DNA of 53,488 nucleotides from Pseudomonadota bacterium (GTDB taxonomy: Bacteria > Pseudomonadota > Gammaproteobacteria > Xanthomonadales > Xanthomonadaceae): assembly GCA_023395465.1 (NCBI GenBank), contig JAEWZE010000042.1, positions 1 to 53,488 of the forward strand, in the 5' to 3' direction. The position numbers and the translations under genes are program-made. Shown here piece after piece: positions 37,952 to 48,770 of this stretch (positions are counted from its first letter, which is position 1; every line of letters begins with the position of its first letter). The notes below the pieces were generated by a model that was not told the origin of the DNA, ran no database searches, and saw nothing but the letters and a program-made list of their open reading frames with translations.

Positions 37952-38949
37952 CAGTTCCCGCGCTCCACGGCGTGCCGCGCAAGGCCGCGCAGGGCGGCGA
38001 CGGCGTCGTTGTCGGGGATCGGCGCCAATGCCGCTTCGGCCTTCGCCGCGTACTCGCGGGCGCGGGCGCGGCTGTAGTCGAGGCTGCCGGCGCGCTGGAT
38101 CGCCGCCAGCACCTCGGGCATGGCCCCGGTATCGCCCTGTTCGACGATGGCGCGCAGGCGGGCGCGGGTGGCGTCGTCGGCCTGCGCCATCGCGTGGATC
38201 AGCGGCAGGGTGGCCTTGCCCTCGGCCAGGTCGTCGCCGAGGTTCTTGCCCAGCGCCTGCGCATCGCCGCTGTAGTCGAGCACGTCGTCGGCGATCTGGA
38301 ACGCGTAGCCCAGCTGCATGCCGTAGTCGTACAGGGCCTGCTGGGTGGCCTCGTCGGCGCCCGAGGCCAGCGCGCCCAGCCGCGTGCCCGCGGCGAACAG
38401 CACCGCGGTCTTGCGCTCGATCACGCCCAGGTAGGCGGCCTCGTCGGTATCGGGGTTGCGCACGTGCAGCAGCTGCAGCACCTCGCCCTCGGCAATGCGG
38501 TTGGTGGTGTCGGCCAGCAGCCGCATCACCGCCATGTCGTCGAGTTCGACCATCAGCTGGAAGCTGCGCGAGTACAGGAAATCGCCCACCAGCACGCTCG
38601 GCGCGTTGCCCCACAGCGCGTTGGCGGTGCTGCGGCCGCGGCGCAGGTCCGATTCGTCGACCACGTCGTCGTGCAGCAGGGTCGAGGTGTGGATGAACTC
38701 GACGATCGCCGCGAGCTGGTGGTGCAGTGCGTGGACAGGGCCGGTCGCGCGCCCGGCGAGCGCCACCAGCATCGGCCGCAGGCGCTTGCCGCCGGCCGAC
38801 ACGATGTGTTCGGCGATCTGGTTGATCAGGACCACGTCCGAGGCCAGCCGGCGGCGGATCAGGGCGTCGATGGCGGCCATGTCGGCGGCCGCGAGCGCCT
38901 GGATCGCGGGCAGGTCGGGCGTGGGCGCGGCGGGGGCAGGGGCGTCCAT
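37951..38949 (-). CDS. ispB: Polyprenyl (octaprenyl) diphosphate synthase
   Basis: 332 residues, trans-isoprenyl diphosphate synthase. First Asp-rich motif LLHDDVVDESDLRRG (Asp94, 95, 98), second QIADDVLDY, plus GGKRLRPML for substrate phosphates and EGEVLQLL. The small residues before the first DD motif fit a long-chain product, the side chain of ubiquinone, so IspB is the likely member. It is divergent from ssb, with a perfect TATAAT close to its start. Confidence 0.93.
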   Translation of the reverse strand: MDAPAPAAPTPDLPAIQALAAADMAAIDALIRRRLASDVVLINQIAEHIVSAGGKRLRPMLVALAGRATGPVHALHHQLAAIVEFIHTSTLLHDDVVDESDLRRGRSTANALWGNAPSVLVGDFLYSRSFQLMVELDDMAVMRLLADTTNRIAEGEVLQLLHVRNPDTDEAAYLGVIERKTAVLFAAGTRLGALASGADEATQQALYDYGMQLGYAFQIADDVLDYSGDAQALGKNLGDDLAEGKATLPLIHAMAQADDATRARLRAIVEQGDTGAMPEVLAAIQRAGSLDYSRARAREYAAKAEAALAPIPDNDAVAALRGLARHAVERGN

Positions 38950-38976
38950 GGACGATCCGGGGGGAAAGGACCGGCG

Positions 38977-38982
38977 ATTATA
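38977..38982 (-). promoter_or_regulatory. -10 element of ispB
   Basis: TATAAT on the minus strand, 27 bases before the ispB ATG. No convincing -35 is present at 16-18 bp. Confidence 0.5.
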
Positions 38983-39101
38983 CGAACCCCTTCCGCCTTC
39001 ATCCCCGCCCCGGTTCCACGCGAAATCCCGCCGCCACGGCCGTGGCGCGGCGTAGTCCTACCCGCCGGCGCGTCCCGGCCCGACGCCGCGGGTGGGCGGG
39101 C

Positions 39102-39107
39102 TATAAT
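39102..39107 (+). promoter_or_regulatory. -10 element of ssb
   Basis: TATAAT, 44 bases before the ssb ATG. The -35 region is GC-rich and poor. The mirrored TATAAT for ispB lies 120 bp away. Confidence 0.55.
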
Positions 39108-39151
39108 CCAATGCCCTTCGCCGGGCACGCCGGCGACACCTGAGGAACACC

Positions 39152-39622
39152 ATGGCCCGCGGCATCAACAAGGCGATTCTTGTCGGCAATCTCGGCAACG
39201 ACCCCGAAACCCGGTACACCCAGGGCGGCATGGCCGTCACCAAGATCAGCCTGGCCACCACCTCGGTGCGCAAGGACCGGGACGGCAACAACCAGGAAAA
39301 GACCGAGTGGCACCGGGTGACCTTCTTCGGCAAGCTCGGCGAGATCGCGGCCGAGTACCTGCGCAAGGGTTCGCAGGTCTATGTCGAGGGCCGGATCAGC
39401 TACAGCGAACACACCGGCGACGACGGCCAGAAGCGCTACTACACCGACATCATCGCCGACGAGATGCAGATGCTCGGCGGCCGCGGTGAAGGCGGTGGCG
39501 GTGGCTCCTACGAACGCAGCCCGCGTCCGCAGCGCCAGGAATCCGCCCCGCGCCAGCAGTCGGCGCCGTCGCGCCAGGCTCCGCCGGTGGACGACTTCTC
39601 CGACGACGACATTCCGTTCTGA
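39152..39622 (+). CDS. ssb: Single-stranded DNA-binding protein
   Basis: 156 residues. OB-fold N-terminus INKAILVGNLGNDPETRYT with SLATTS and EWHRVTFFGKLGEIAAEYLRKGSQVYVEGR, then a Gly/Gln/Pro-rich disordered linker and the acidic C-terminal tip DDFSDDDIPF that docks repair proteins. Homotetramer protecting ssDNA in replication and repair. rmlB starts 42 bp downstream without an obvious terminator, so read-through into the rhamnose genes is possible. Confidence 0.97.
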   Translation: MARGINKAILVGNLGNDPETRYTQGGMAVTKISLATTSVRKDRDGNNQEKTEWHRVTFFGKLGEIAAEYLRKGSQVYVEGRISYSEHTGDDGQKRYYTDIIADEMQMLGGRGEGGGGGSYERSPRPQRQESAPRQQSAPSRQAPPVDDFSDDDIPF

Positions 39623-39664
39623 TCCGCGTTGCGTTCCTTGCCAAACCGAACATCAGGAGGTTTC

Positions 39665-40720
39665 GTGCCAACCTGGCTAGTGACCGGCGGTGCCGGTTTC
39701 ATCGGCGGCAATTTCGTGCGCGACGCCGTGTCGCGCGGCATTCGCGTCGTCAATCTCGACGCACTCACCTACGCGGGCAATCTCGACACGCTCAAGGACC
39801 TGGACGGGAACCCCGACCATGTTTTCGTGCACGGCGACATCGGTGATCGCCAACTGGTTTCGGGCCTGCTTGCCGAGCACCGGCCCGACGCGGTGGTGAA
39901 CTTCGCCGCCGAAAGCCACGTCGACCGTTCGATCGATGGCCCGGCCGCCTTCATCCAGACCAATGTGGTCGGGACGCTGGCCCTGCTCGAAGCCACGCGG
40001 GACTACTGGAAATCGCTGGAGCGCGAGGCGCGAGAGGCATTCCGCTTCCTGCACGTGTCCACCGACGAGGTCTACGGCACGCTGGGCGAGACGGGCCTGT
40101 TCACCGAGACCACGCCATATGCGCCCAACTCTCCGTACTCGGCGTCGAAGGCGGCCTCCGACCACCTCGTGCGCGCGTTCCACCACACCTACGGCCTGCC
40201 GGTACTGACCACCAACTGCTCGAACAACTACGGGCCCTACCATTTCCCTGAAAAGCTGGTCCCGCTGGTGATCGCCAAGGCCCTGGCCGGGGAGCCGCTG
40301 CCAGTGTACGGCGACGGCAAGCAGGTGCGCGACTGGCTGTTCGTCACCGACCATTGCGATGCGATCCGCACCGTGCTGGCCAAGGGACGGCTGGGGGAGA
40401 CCTACAACGTTGGCGGCAATTCGGAGAAGCAGAACATCGAGGTGGTCAAGGCGATCTGCGCCCTGCTCGACGAGCGCCGCCCGCGTCCGGACGGCCAGCC
40501 GCGCGAGTCACAGATCACCTTCGTCGCCGACCGTCCGGGCCATGACCGCCGCTACGCGATCGACGCGAGCAAGCTGCGCGAAGAGCTGGGTTGGGAACCG
40601 CGCTATACGTTCGAGCGCGGCCTGGCCGAGACGGTCGACTGGTACCTGGCCAACCAGGCCTGGGTCGAGCGTGTGCTCGACGGCAGCTACCGCCTGGAGC
40701 GGATCGGGGCGGCGGCATGA
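39665..40720 (+). CDS. rmlB: dTDP-glucose 4,6-dehydratase
   Basis: 351 residues, extended short-chain dehydrogenase. NAD-binding TGGAGFIGG, the dehydratase signature STDEVYG (132-138) and YSASK (158-162), plus NCSNNYGPYHFPEKL. It converts dTDP-glucose to dTDP-4-keto-6-deoxyglucose. The GTG start at 39665 is supported by AGGAGG at ideal spacing. The stop overlaps rmlA by 4 bp. First gene of rmlBACD, which makes dTDP-L-rhamnose for LPS. Confidence 0.97.
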   Translation: MPTWLVTGGAGFIGGNFVRDAVSRGIRVVNLDALTYAGNLDTLKDLDGNPDHVFVHGDIGDRQLVSGLLAEHRPDAVVNFAAESHVDRSIDGPAAFIQTNVVGTLALLEATRDYWKSLEREAREAFRFLHVSTDEVYGTLGETGLFTETTPYAPNSPYSASKAASDHLVRAFHHTYGLPVLTTNCSNNYGPYHFPEKLVPLVIAKALAGEPLPVYGDGKQVRDWLFVTDHCDAIRTVLAKGRLGETYNVGGNSEKQNIEVVKAICALLDERRPRPDGQPRESQITFVADRPGHDRRYAIDASKLREELGWEPRYTFERGLAETVDWYLANQAWVERVLDGSYRLERIGAAA

Positions 40721-41604
40721 CCGCGCGCAAGGGCATCATCCTTGCCGGCGGCTCGGGAACCCGCCTGTATCCGATCACCCAGGCCATCAGCAAGCAGCTG
40801 CTGCCGGTCTACGACAAGCCGATGATCTACTACCCGCTCAGCGTGCTGATGCTGGCGGGCATCCGCGAAGTGCTGATCATCAATACCCCGCACGAGCAGG
40901 CGTTGTTCCAGGCGTTGCTGGGCGACGGTTCGCAGTGGGGCATGCGCATCGAGTACGCGGTGCAACCGAGCCCGGACGGTCTGGCACAAGCCTTCCTGAT
41001 CGGCCGCGATTTCCTCGCCGGCGCGCCAAGCTGTCTGGTGCTTGGCGACAACATCTTCCACGGCCCCGGCCTGACCACGATGCTCAAGCGTGCCGATGCG
41101 CGCGAGACCGGCGCCACGGTGTTCGGGTATTGGGTCTCGGATCCCGAGCGCTACGGCGTGGCCGAGTTCGATGAGGTCGGCCGCGTCATCGGGCTGGAGG
41201 AAAAGCCAACCAAGCCGCGGTCGAACTACGCCGTGACCGGGCTGTACTTCTACGACGCGCGCGCCAGCGATTTCGCCGCCGCGCTCAAGCCCTCGCCGCG
41301 CGGCGAACTCGAGATCACCGACCTCAACCGCTGCTACCTCGACCAGGGCGAACTGCACCTGGAGCGGCTGGGGCGCGGCTATGCCTGGCTCGACACCGGC
41401 ACCCACCAGTCGCTCCTCGAGGCCTCGAACTACATCGAGACCATCGAGGCCCGCCAAGGGCTGCGGGTTTGCTGTCCCGAGGAAATCGCCTGGAACAACG
41501 GCTGGATCGACGAGGCGAAACTCGAGGCGCTGGCTGTCCCCTTGGCCAAGAACGGCTATGGACGTTACCTGCTGAGCCTGGGCGAACGCGGATACGTGCC
41601 ATGA
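40717..41604 (+). CDS. rmlA: Glucose-1-phosphate thymidylyltransferase
   Basis: 295 residues, nucleotidyltransferase with LAGGSGTRLYPIT and Lys26 (ISKQLLPVYDKPMIYYPL), VLGDNIFHG, and EEKPTKPRSNYAVTGLYFYD. It makes dTDP-glucose from dTTP and glucose-1-phosphate and is normally feedback-inhibited by dTDP-rhamnose. It overlaps its neighbours by 4 bp on both sides (ATGA). Confidence 0.97.
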   Translation: MTARKGIILAGGSGTRLYPITQAISKQLLPVYDKPMIYYPLSVLMLAGIREVLIINTPHEQALFQALLGDGSQWGMRIEYAVQPSPDGLAQAFLIGRDFLAGAPSCLVLGDNIFHGPGLTTMLKRADARETGATVFGYWVSDPERYGVAEFDEVGRVIGLEEKPTKPRSNYAVTGLYFYDARASDFAAALKPSPRGELEITDLNRCYLDQGELHLERLGRGYAWLDTGTHQSLLEASNYIETIEARQGLRVCCPEEIAWNNGWIDEAKLEALAVPLAKNGYGRYLLSLGERGYVP

Positions 41605-42158
41605 AGCTGATCGAGACCGACCTGCCAGGCTGCGTCGTCGTCGAACCTCAGGTGTTCGGCGACGAGCGCGGGTTCTTTTTCGAGTCGTTCAACCGCGACA
41701 AGCTGGCCGCACACGGCCTCGCCCCGCAGTTCGTACAGGGCAACGTGTCGTCGTCGGCACGAAGCGTCCTGCGCGGACTGCATTACCAGTGGCCCAATCC
41801 GCAGGGCAAGTATGTCTCGGTGCTGGAGGGAGAGGTCTGGGATGTCGCGGTAGACATCCGTCGCGGCTCGCCGCAGTTCGGTCGCTGGACCGCAGTGTTG
41901 CTGAGTGGAGAAAACCGCCGCCACTTCTGGATCCCGGAAGGCTTCGCGCATGGGTTCGTGACGCTCAGCGAGCGCGCCGTGTTCACCTACCTGTGCACCG
42001 CCACCTACGATCCGGCGGCCGATGCCAACATCCGCTGGAACGACGCCGACCTCGCCATCGACTGGCCGATCGCAGATCCGCAGCTCTCGCAGAAAGATGC
42101 GAAGGCGCCGCTTCTGGCGGACGTGGCGCAGGACCGCCTACCCGTATACGCGTCATGA
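41601..42158 (+). CDS. rmlC: dTDP-4-dehydrorhamnose 3,5-epimerase
   Basis: 185 residues, cupin-fold epimerase. Catalytic His61 in RGLHYQ and Tyr130 in FTYLCTATYDP, with GDERGFFFESF and FWIPEGFAHGFVTLSE. It acts as a dimer on dTDP-4-keto-6-deoxyglucose. Overlaps rmlA and rmlD by 4 bp each. Confidence 0.97.
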   Translation: MKLIETDLPGCVVVEPQVFGDERGFFFESFNRDKLAAHGLAPQFVQGNVSSSARSVLRGLHYQWPNPQGKYVSVLEGEVWDVAVDIRRGSPQFGRWTAVLLSGENRRHFWIPEGFAHGFVTLSERAVFTYLCTATYDPAADANIRWNDADLAIDWPIADPQLSQKDAKAPLLADVAQDRLPVYAS

Positions 42159-43039
42159 AGATCCTGTTGCTGGGCGCCAATGGACAGGTTGGCCATGAAC
42201 TGCGTCGCGCGCTGGCGCCGCTCGGCGAGCTGGTGTGCACCACCCGGAGCGGTTGCCTGGAAGACGGCAGCGCCTGCGAGGTCGCAGATTTCGACGTACC
42301 GGACTCGCTGCCCGCGCTGGTTGAGCGGGTCGGTCCCGACATCGTGATCAACGCCGCTGCGTATACCGCCGTGGACCGCGCCGAGTCCGAGCGCGACGCC
42401 GCCTTCCGGGCCAATGCGCACGCGCCTGGCGCGCTTGCGCAAGCCTGCGTGCAGCGCGACGCGCTGCTGGTGCATTACTCCACCGACTACGTGTTCGACG
42501 GTACCGGCTCGCGCCCATACCGCGAGGATGACCCGATTGCACCGTTGGGCGTGTACGGCGAAAGCAAGCTCGCCGGCGAGCAGGCCATCCAGGCCAGCGG
42601 CGCGCGGCACATGATCTTCCGCACCGCCTGGGTCTATGCCGATCGCGGCAGCAACTTCATGCTCACCATGCTGCGCCTGGCGGGCGAGCGCGATGAACTG
42701 CGCGTGGTCGCCGACCAGACCGGCACCCCGACGCCGGCCTCGCTGATTGCCGACACCACGGCGGAGATCCTGGCCCGCCCATTCCTTCGGTCAGGGTTGT
42801 GGCACCTGACGGCGGAAGGCGGGACCACCTGGCATGGCTTCGCCGCGGCCATCGTCGCGCGTGCGCAGTCGCTTGGGCGAATCGACCGCGTGCCGCGCAC
42901 CGTGCCGATCGCAACGGGCGACTATCCCACGATCGCCCGCAGGCCCGCGTACTCGAGGCTGGATTGCAGCAAGCTCGAGCGCGACTTCGGGATTGAGCTG
43001 CCACCCTGGGAAGCAGCCCTCGACTCCGTTCTGGTGTAG
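42155..43039 (+). CDS. rmlD: dTDP-4-dehydrorhamnose reductase
   Basis: 294 residues, reduced-core SDR. GANGQVG for NADPH, INAAAYTAVDRAE, HYSTDYVFDG, YGESKLAGE and RTAWVYADRGSNFM. It makes dTDP-L-rhamnose, the last step of the pathway. Last gene of the operon; a GC hairpin follows. Confidence 0.97.
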   Translation: MKILLLGANGQVGHELRRALAPLGELVCTTRSGCLEDGSACEVADFDVPDSLPALVERVGPDIVINAAAYTAVDRAESERDAAFRANAHAPGALAQACVQRDALLVHYSTDYVFDGTGSRPYREDDPIAPLGVYGESKLAGEQAIQASGARHMIFRTAWVYADRGSNFMLTMLRLAGERDELRVVADQTGTPTPASLIADTTAEILARPFLRSGLWHLTAEGGTTWHGFAAAIVARAQSLGRIDRVPRTVPIATGDYPTIARRPAYSRLDCSKLERDFGIELPPWEAALDSVLV

Positions 43040-43048
43040 GGTGCCGGT

Positions 43049-43066
43049 GGGCGCGGGGGCGCGCCC
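43049..43066 (+). terminator. GC hairpin after rmlD
   Basis: Perfect 7-bp stem (43049-43055 with 43060-43066) and a GGGG loop, 9 bases after the rmlD stop. No T-run. Confidence 0.4.
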
Positions 43067-43110
43067 GCCCTCGCAAGAGGGGACAGGATGTCGACAAGGG
43101 GAAAACCGAG

Positions 43111-45072
43111 ATGAGAATGCCGGTCGCGGCGCTGCTCGCCGCATGTCTGTGCGCGTTGCTTCTGCCGATCACGGGAGGGGCCGTCACTCGCGACAAGGTC
43201 GACCCGTTCATCGAGGAGAGCGGAGTCCGGGATGTGAAAATCTCGCCGACAGGCGCGTATCTGGCGATGTCGGTCCGCATGGATGGGCAGACGGGACTGA
43301 TGGTGCTGGAACGCGGCCAGTCGGCGCCGCGGGCTTTCATGAGATTCACGCGCGATACCCACGTGCATGATTTCTGGTGGGTCAATGACGAACGCGTGAT
43401 CATGTCGCTGGCGGAGACCTTCGGCACCCGTGACGACCCGATCCCGACTGGCGAGCTGTACGGGATGAACGCCGACGGGGGACGCAAGGAACTGCTGGTG
43501 GGGTATCGCGCCAGCGGGCCGCAGACCGGCACACGGGTCGGGGTGGACAGGGAAGGGCAGGTCGCGGCATTCCTGGTCGATCCGTTGCCGGAGGACGACG
43601 ATCACGTCCTGCTTTCGATCCGGCCGCTCAGCAGAGATCCCTATTCCCGCGTCGAACGGATGAACGTGAACGACGGTCGCCGGGTGCGGGTCGCCTCCGC
43701 GCCGGTCGCGCAGGCCGACTTCGTGACCGACCACCAAGGACGGGTGCGGTTCACCGTGGGCTCCCTGTCGGACAACTACAGCCAGCTGTTCCACCGCAAG
43801 GACGACGCCTCGCCCTGGGAGCAACTCAATCATGAGCGCGTCAGCGGCCGAGTCGAGCGGCCTCTGGGTTTCGCCGAGGGGGACGAGATCGCCTATCTGC
43901 GCGTATCGCAGACGACCGGGCCCGACCGGATCGTGGCGCTGGATACCAGGACCGGCGAACGCACGCAGGTCGCGGCGGATGAATCCGTCGACCCGCAACC
44001 GATCTATCTCGATTGGGCGCGTCCAATCGGGGCCTGGTACCTGGGCGGCAAGCCCCGCCTCGCGTTCTTCGACGAGACGCATGAGGAGGCGCGCCTGCAG
44101 CACACGCTGCAGCGCTCGTTTCCGGGCAGTCGCGCGACAACGACATCGTCCACGCGGGATCGGCGACTGCGTGTGGTCCTTGTCGAGAGCGACGTCGATC
44201 CCGGCTCCTTCTATCTCTTCGACACCCAGGCCCGCGGCGCGAGCCTGATCGTCGCCCGGGACGAACAGATCGATTCCCAACGCATGTCGCCCATGAAGGC
44301 CATCGAGCTCAAGGCGCGTGACGGGGTTGCGCTGCATGGCTTCATGACATTGCCTGTCGGCGCTGGCGACAAGGGCCTGCCGCTGGTGGTGATGCCGCAT
44401 GGCGGGCCGTTCGGCGTATTCGATGCCTGGGGATTCAATGCCGATGCGCAGTTGCTTGCCGCCTCGGGCTACGCGGTGCTGCAGGTCAATTTCCGTGGTT
44501 CGGGCAACTACGGGCGCGCGTTCAAGCAGGCCGGGGCTCGCCAATGGGGCGCCGCGATGCAGGACGACGTGACCGATGCCACCCGTTGGGCGATAGAACA
44601 GGGATACGCCGATCCCCAGCGGGTCTGCATCTACGGCGCCAGCTATGGCGCATATGCCGCCCTGATGGGAACAGTCCGTGAGCCGGACCTGTATCGCTGT
44701 GCCGTCGGCTACGTCGGCGTGTTCGATCTGCCGATGATGCAGCGCGATCTTGCCGCCCGCGACCGGTCGAGCGCGACCTGGGCGAACGAATGGATCGGCA
44801 CCGACGGTGCGGCATTGGAGGCGGCGTCGCCGAACCGGCGCGCCGGCGATATCAAGGTGCCGGTCTTCCTCGCGGCCGGTGGCGAGGATTTCATCGCGCC
44901 CATCGATCACACCAAACGCATGGAGGCGGCACTGAAGCGGGCGGGCGTGCCGGTCGACGCACTCTACTACCCGAACGAAGGCCACGGCTTCTACGAAACC
45001 GAGCACCGCCGCGAGTTCTACACCAGGATGCTGGATTTCCTCGACCGTCACATCGGTCCCGGGCGCGGCTGA
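43111..45072 (+). CDS. Secreted S9 family peptidase (prolyl oligopeptidase type)
   Basis: 653 residues with a signal peptide (about 1-24). A beta-propeller-like N-terminal half with few conserved motifs precedes an S9C-type alpha/beta hydrolase domain: VVMPHGGPFGVFDAWGFN, catalytic Ser511 in YGASYGAYA, Asp593 in GGEDFIAP and His625 in NEGHGFYE. It should cleave short peptides in the periplasm or outside. AGGGG precedes the ATG; another ATG is two codons in. Codon third positions look a little less GC-rich than in neighbours (impression only). Confidence 0.9.
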   Translation: MRMPVAALLAACLCALLLPITGGAVTRDKVDPFIEESGVRDVKISPTGAYLAMSVRMDGQTGLMVLERGQSAPRAFMRFTRDTHVHDFWWVNDERVIMSLAETFGTRDDPIPTGELYGMNADGGRKELLVGYRASGPQTGTRVGVDREGQVAAFLVDPLPEDDDHVLLSIRPLSRDPYSRVERMNVNDGRRVRVASAPVAQADFVTDHQGRVRFTVGSLSDNYSQLFHRKDDASPWEQLNHERVSGRVERPLGFAEGDEIAYLRVSQTTGPDRIVALDTRTGERTQVAADESVDPQPIYLDWARPIGAWYLGGKPRLAFFDETHEEARLQHTLQRSFPGSRATTTSSTRDRRLRVVLVESDVDPGSFYLFDTQARGASLIVARDEQIDSQRMSPMKAIELKARDGVALHGFMTLPVGAGDKGLPLVVMPHGGPFGVFDAWGFNADAQLLAASGYAVLQVNFRGSGNYGRAFKQAGARQWGAAMQDDVTDATRWAIEQGYADPQRVCIYGASYGAYAALMGTVREPDLYRCAVGYVGVFDLPMMQRDLAARDRSSATWANEWIGTDGAALEAASPNRRAGDIKVPVFLAAGGEDFIAPIDHTKRMEAALKRAGVPVDALYYPNEGHGFYETEHRREFYTRMLDFLDRHIGPGRG

Positions 45073-45174
45073 AGCAGGCGGCGGCGGGTTGCCGCAGCCC
45101 GCCGCCCGGCCCGATCCCGGGAGTCGCGCCGTACCGGGCCGCCCCCGCGCCGTGGCGCATGTGCCGGACGTCCT

Positions 45175-45203
45175 TTGCGGGGGCGTGTGCGAGCGCCTAC
45201 CAT
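45175..45203 (+). promoter_or_regulatory. Promoter of the second S9 peptidase gene
   Basis: TTGCGG (45175-45180), exactly 17 bp, TACCAT (45198-45203); the predicted start lies about 25 bases before the ATG at 45235. This makes the gene a separate transcription unit from the first S9 gene. Confidence 0.5.
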
Positions 45204-45234
45204 CCGGGCCAGTCCTCATCCGGAGTGGTCCAGA

Positions 45235-47307
<2,073 letters not shown>

Positions 47308-47314
47308 GTCCCGC

Positions 47315-47346
47315 GGAAAGCCGGCGCCCGCCGGCTTTCCCTTTTG
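47315..47346 (+). terminator. Intrinsic terminator of the S9 peptidase gene
   Basis: Perfect 11-bp stem (47315-47325 with 47330-47340), GCCC loop, then CTTTTG. It starts 8 bases after the stop codon and is the clearest terminator on the plus strand here. Confidence 0.85.
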
Positions 47347-47381
47347 CGCGGACGCATCGCGCGACCCAACGGAGCTGACCA

Positions 47382-48644
47382 ATGGCGATCGAGAACGCCG
47401 GACCTTCGACTGCAATGATCACCAACGACGCGGTGGTGATGGGGTTGCTGGCCGTGACCCTGGGGTTGGTGTTCTGGACCTCTTCCCGGCCCAGCGGCTT
47501 CTGGAAGCGCTTCTACAGCTATGTGCCCGCGCTGCTGCTGTGCTACCTGCTGCCGGCGGTCTACAACAGCATCGGCCTGATCGACGGCAATGCCTCGGGG
47601 CTGTATCCGATGGCGCGCGACTACCTGTTGCCCAGCGCGCTGGTGCTGCTGTGCCTTGCGATCGACCTCGGCGCCATTCTGCGTTTGGGACCCAAGGCGG
47701 TGGTGATGTTCCTGACCGGCACGGCAGGGGTGATGCTCGGCGCCCTGGTGGCGTTCGCGGCGATGGGCTGGATCCATCCCGAATCGGTGGCGGGCGACAC
47801 CTGGCGGGGCATGACCACCGTGGCCGGAAGCTGGATCGGCGGTGGCGCCAACCAGGCCGCGATGAAAGAAGTGTTCGAGGTCGAGGCGACGTTGTTCGGC
47901 CAGTTCATCGCGGTCGACGTACTGGTGGCCAATGTATGGATGGCGATCGTGCTGCTGTTGGCCGCACGGGCGAACGCATTCGATCGCTGGACCGGTGCCG
48001 ACACGTCCGCGATCGAGGACATGAAACAGCGGATTGAGGCCTACCAGGCGCAGCATTCGCGTAACCCGAGCCTGACCGACCTGATGGTGATCCTCGCCAT
48101 CGGACTTGGCGCGACCGGCCTGTCGCACCTGCTCGCCGCGCCGCTGGTGGTCTGGATGGAAGGCTTGCCTGCCTCCTGGAACCTGGAGGACTACAGCCTC
48201 ACGTCCGGCTTCTTCTGGATGGTCGTGATCGCCACCACCGTGGGCCTGGCGCTGAGCTTCACGCGCGCGCGGGAAATGGAAGGCGCGGGCGCGTCCAAGG
48301 TCGGTTCGGCGATGCTCTACGTGCTGGTGGCCACCATCGGCATGCACATGGACATCGGCGCGCTGCTCGACCGGCCCTGGCTGTTCCTGCTGGGCCTGAT
48401 CTGGATCAGCGTGCATGCAGGACTGATGCTGCTGGTAGCCAAGCTGATCCGGGCGCCGCTGTTCTTCCTGGCGGTAGGCTCGCAGGCCAATATCGGCGGC
48501 GCGGCTTCGGCGCCCGTGGTCGCCAGCGCCTTCCATCCGGCGCTGGCCCCCGTGGGCGTGCTGCTGGCGGTACTGGGCTACGCGCTGGGGACGTACTGCG
48601 CGTACATCACCGGGCAACTGCTGCGGATGATGGCCGGCGCCTAG
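47382..48644 (+). CDS. DUF819 family membrane protein
   Basis: 420 residues with about ten membrane helices arranged as two halves, each with a Gly-rich re-entrant-like motif (GSWIGGGANQAAMKEVF in the first half, VGSQANIGGAASAPVVA in the second). This matches the DUF819 (YjcL-like) family, which looks like an inverted-repeat transporter related to ion/solute symporters. The substrate is unknown. GGAG is present before the ATG. It is flanked by a terminator upstream and the TonB receptor promoter downstream, so probably monocistronic. Confidence 0.88.
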   Translation: MAIENAGPSTAMITNDAVVMGLLAVTLGLVFWTSSRPSGFWKRFYSYVPALLLCYLLPAVYNSIGLIDGNASGLYPMARDYLLPSALVLLCLAIDLGAILRLGPKAVVMFLTGTAGVMLGALVAFAAMGWIHPESVAGDTWRGMTTVAGSWIGGGANQAAMKEVFEVEATLFGQFIAVDVLVANVWMAIVLLLAARANAFDRWTGADTSAIEDMKQRIEAYQAQHSRNPSLTDLMVILAIGLGATGLSHLLAAPLVVWMEGLPASWNLEDYSLTSGFFWMVVIATTVGLALSFTRAREMEGAGASKVGSAMLYVLVATIGMHMDIGALLDRPWLFLLGLIWISVHAGLMLLVAKLIRAPLFFLAVGSQANIGGAASAPVVASAFHPALAPVGVLLAVLGYALGTYCAYITGQLLRMMAGA

Positions 48645-48678
48645 GCTCCGCGTCGCGCGAGCCGTGGGTGTGACAGCT

Positions 48679-48706
48679 TCGTCATCGGCGCGTCACGGCG
48701 CATAAA
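48679..48706 (+). promoter_or_regulatory. Pho-box-like direct repeat before the second TonB receptor
   Basis: TCGTCAT (48679-48685), four bases, GCGTCAC (48690-48696): two half-sites 11 bp apart that match the PhoB consensus CTGTCAT-N4-CTGTCAT at 9 of 14 positions. CATAAA (48701-48706) could serve as a -10. The spacing is right, but the half-sites are imperfect. Confidence 0.35.
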
Positions 48707-48770
48707 GATTCTTGGGCGAGGGTAGGCGGCTTCCGGCACGGACGCCGCCAATCCCCACACAGGTATCCGC

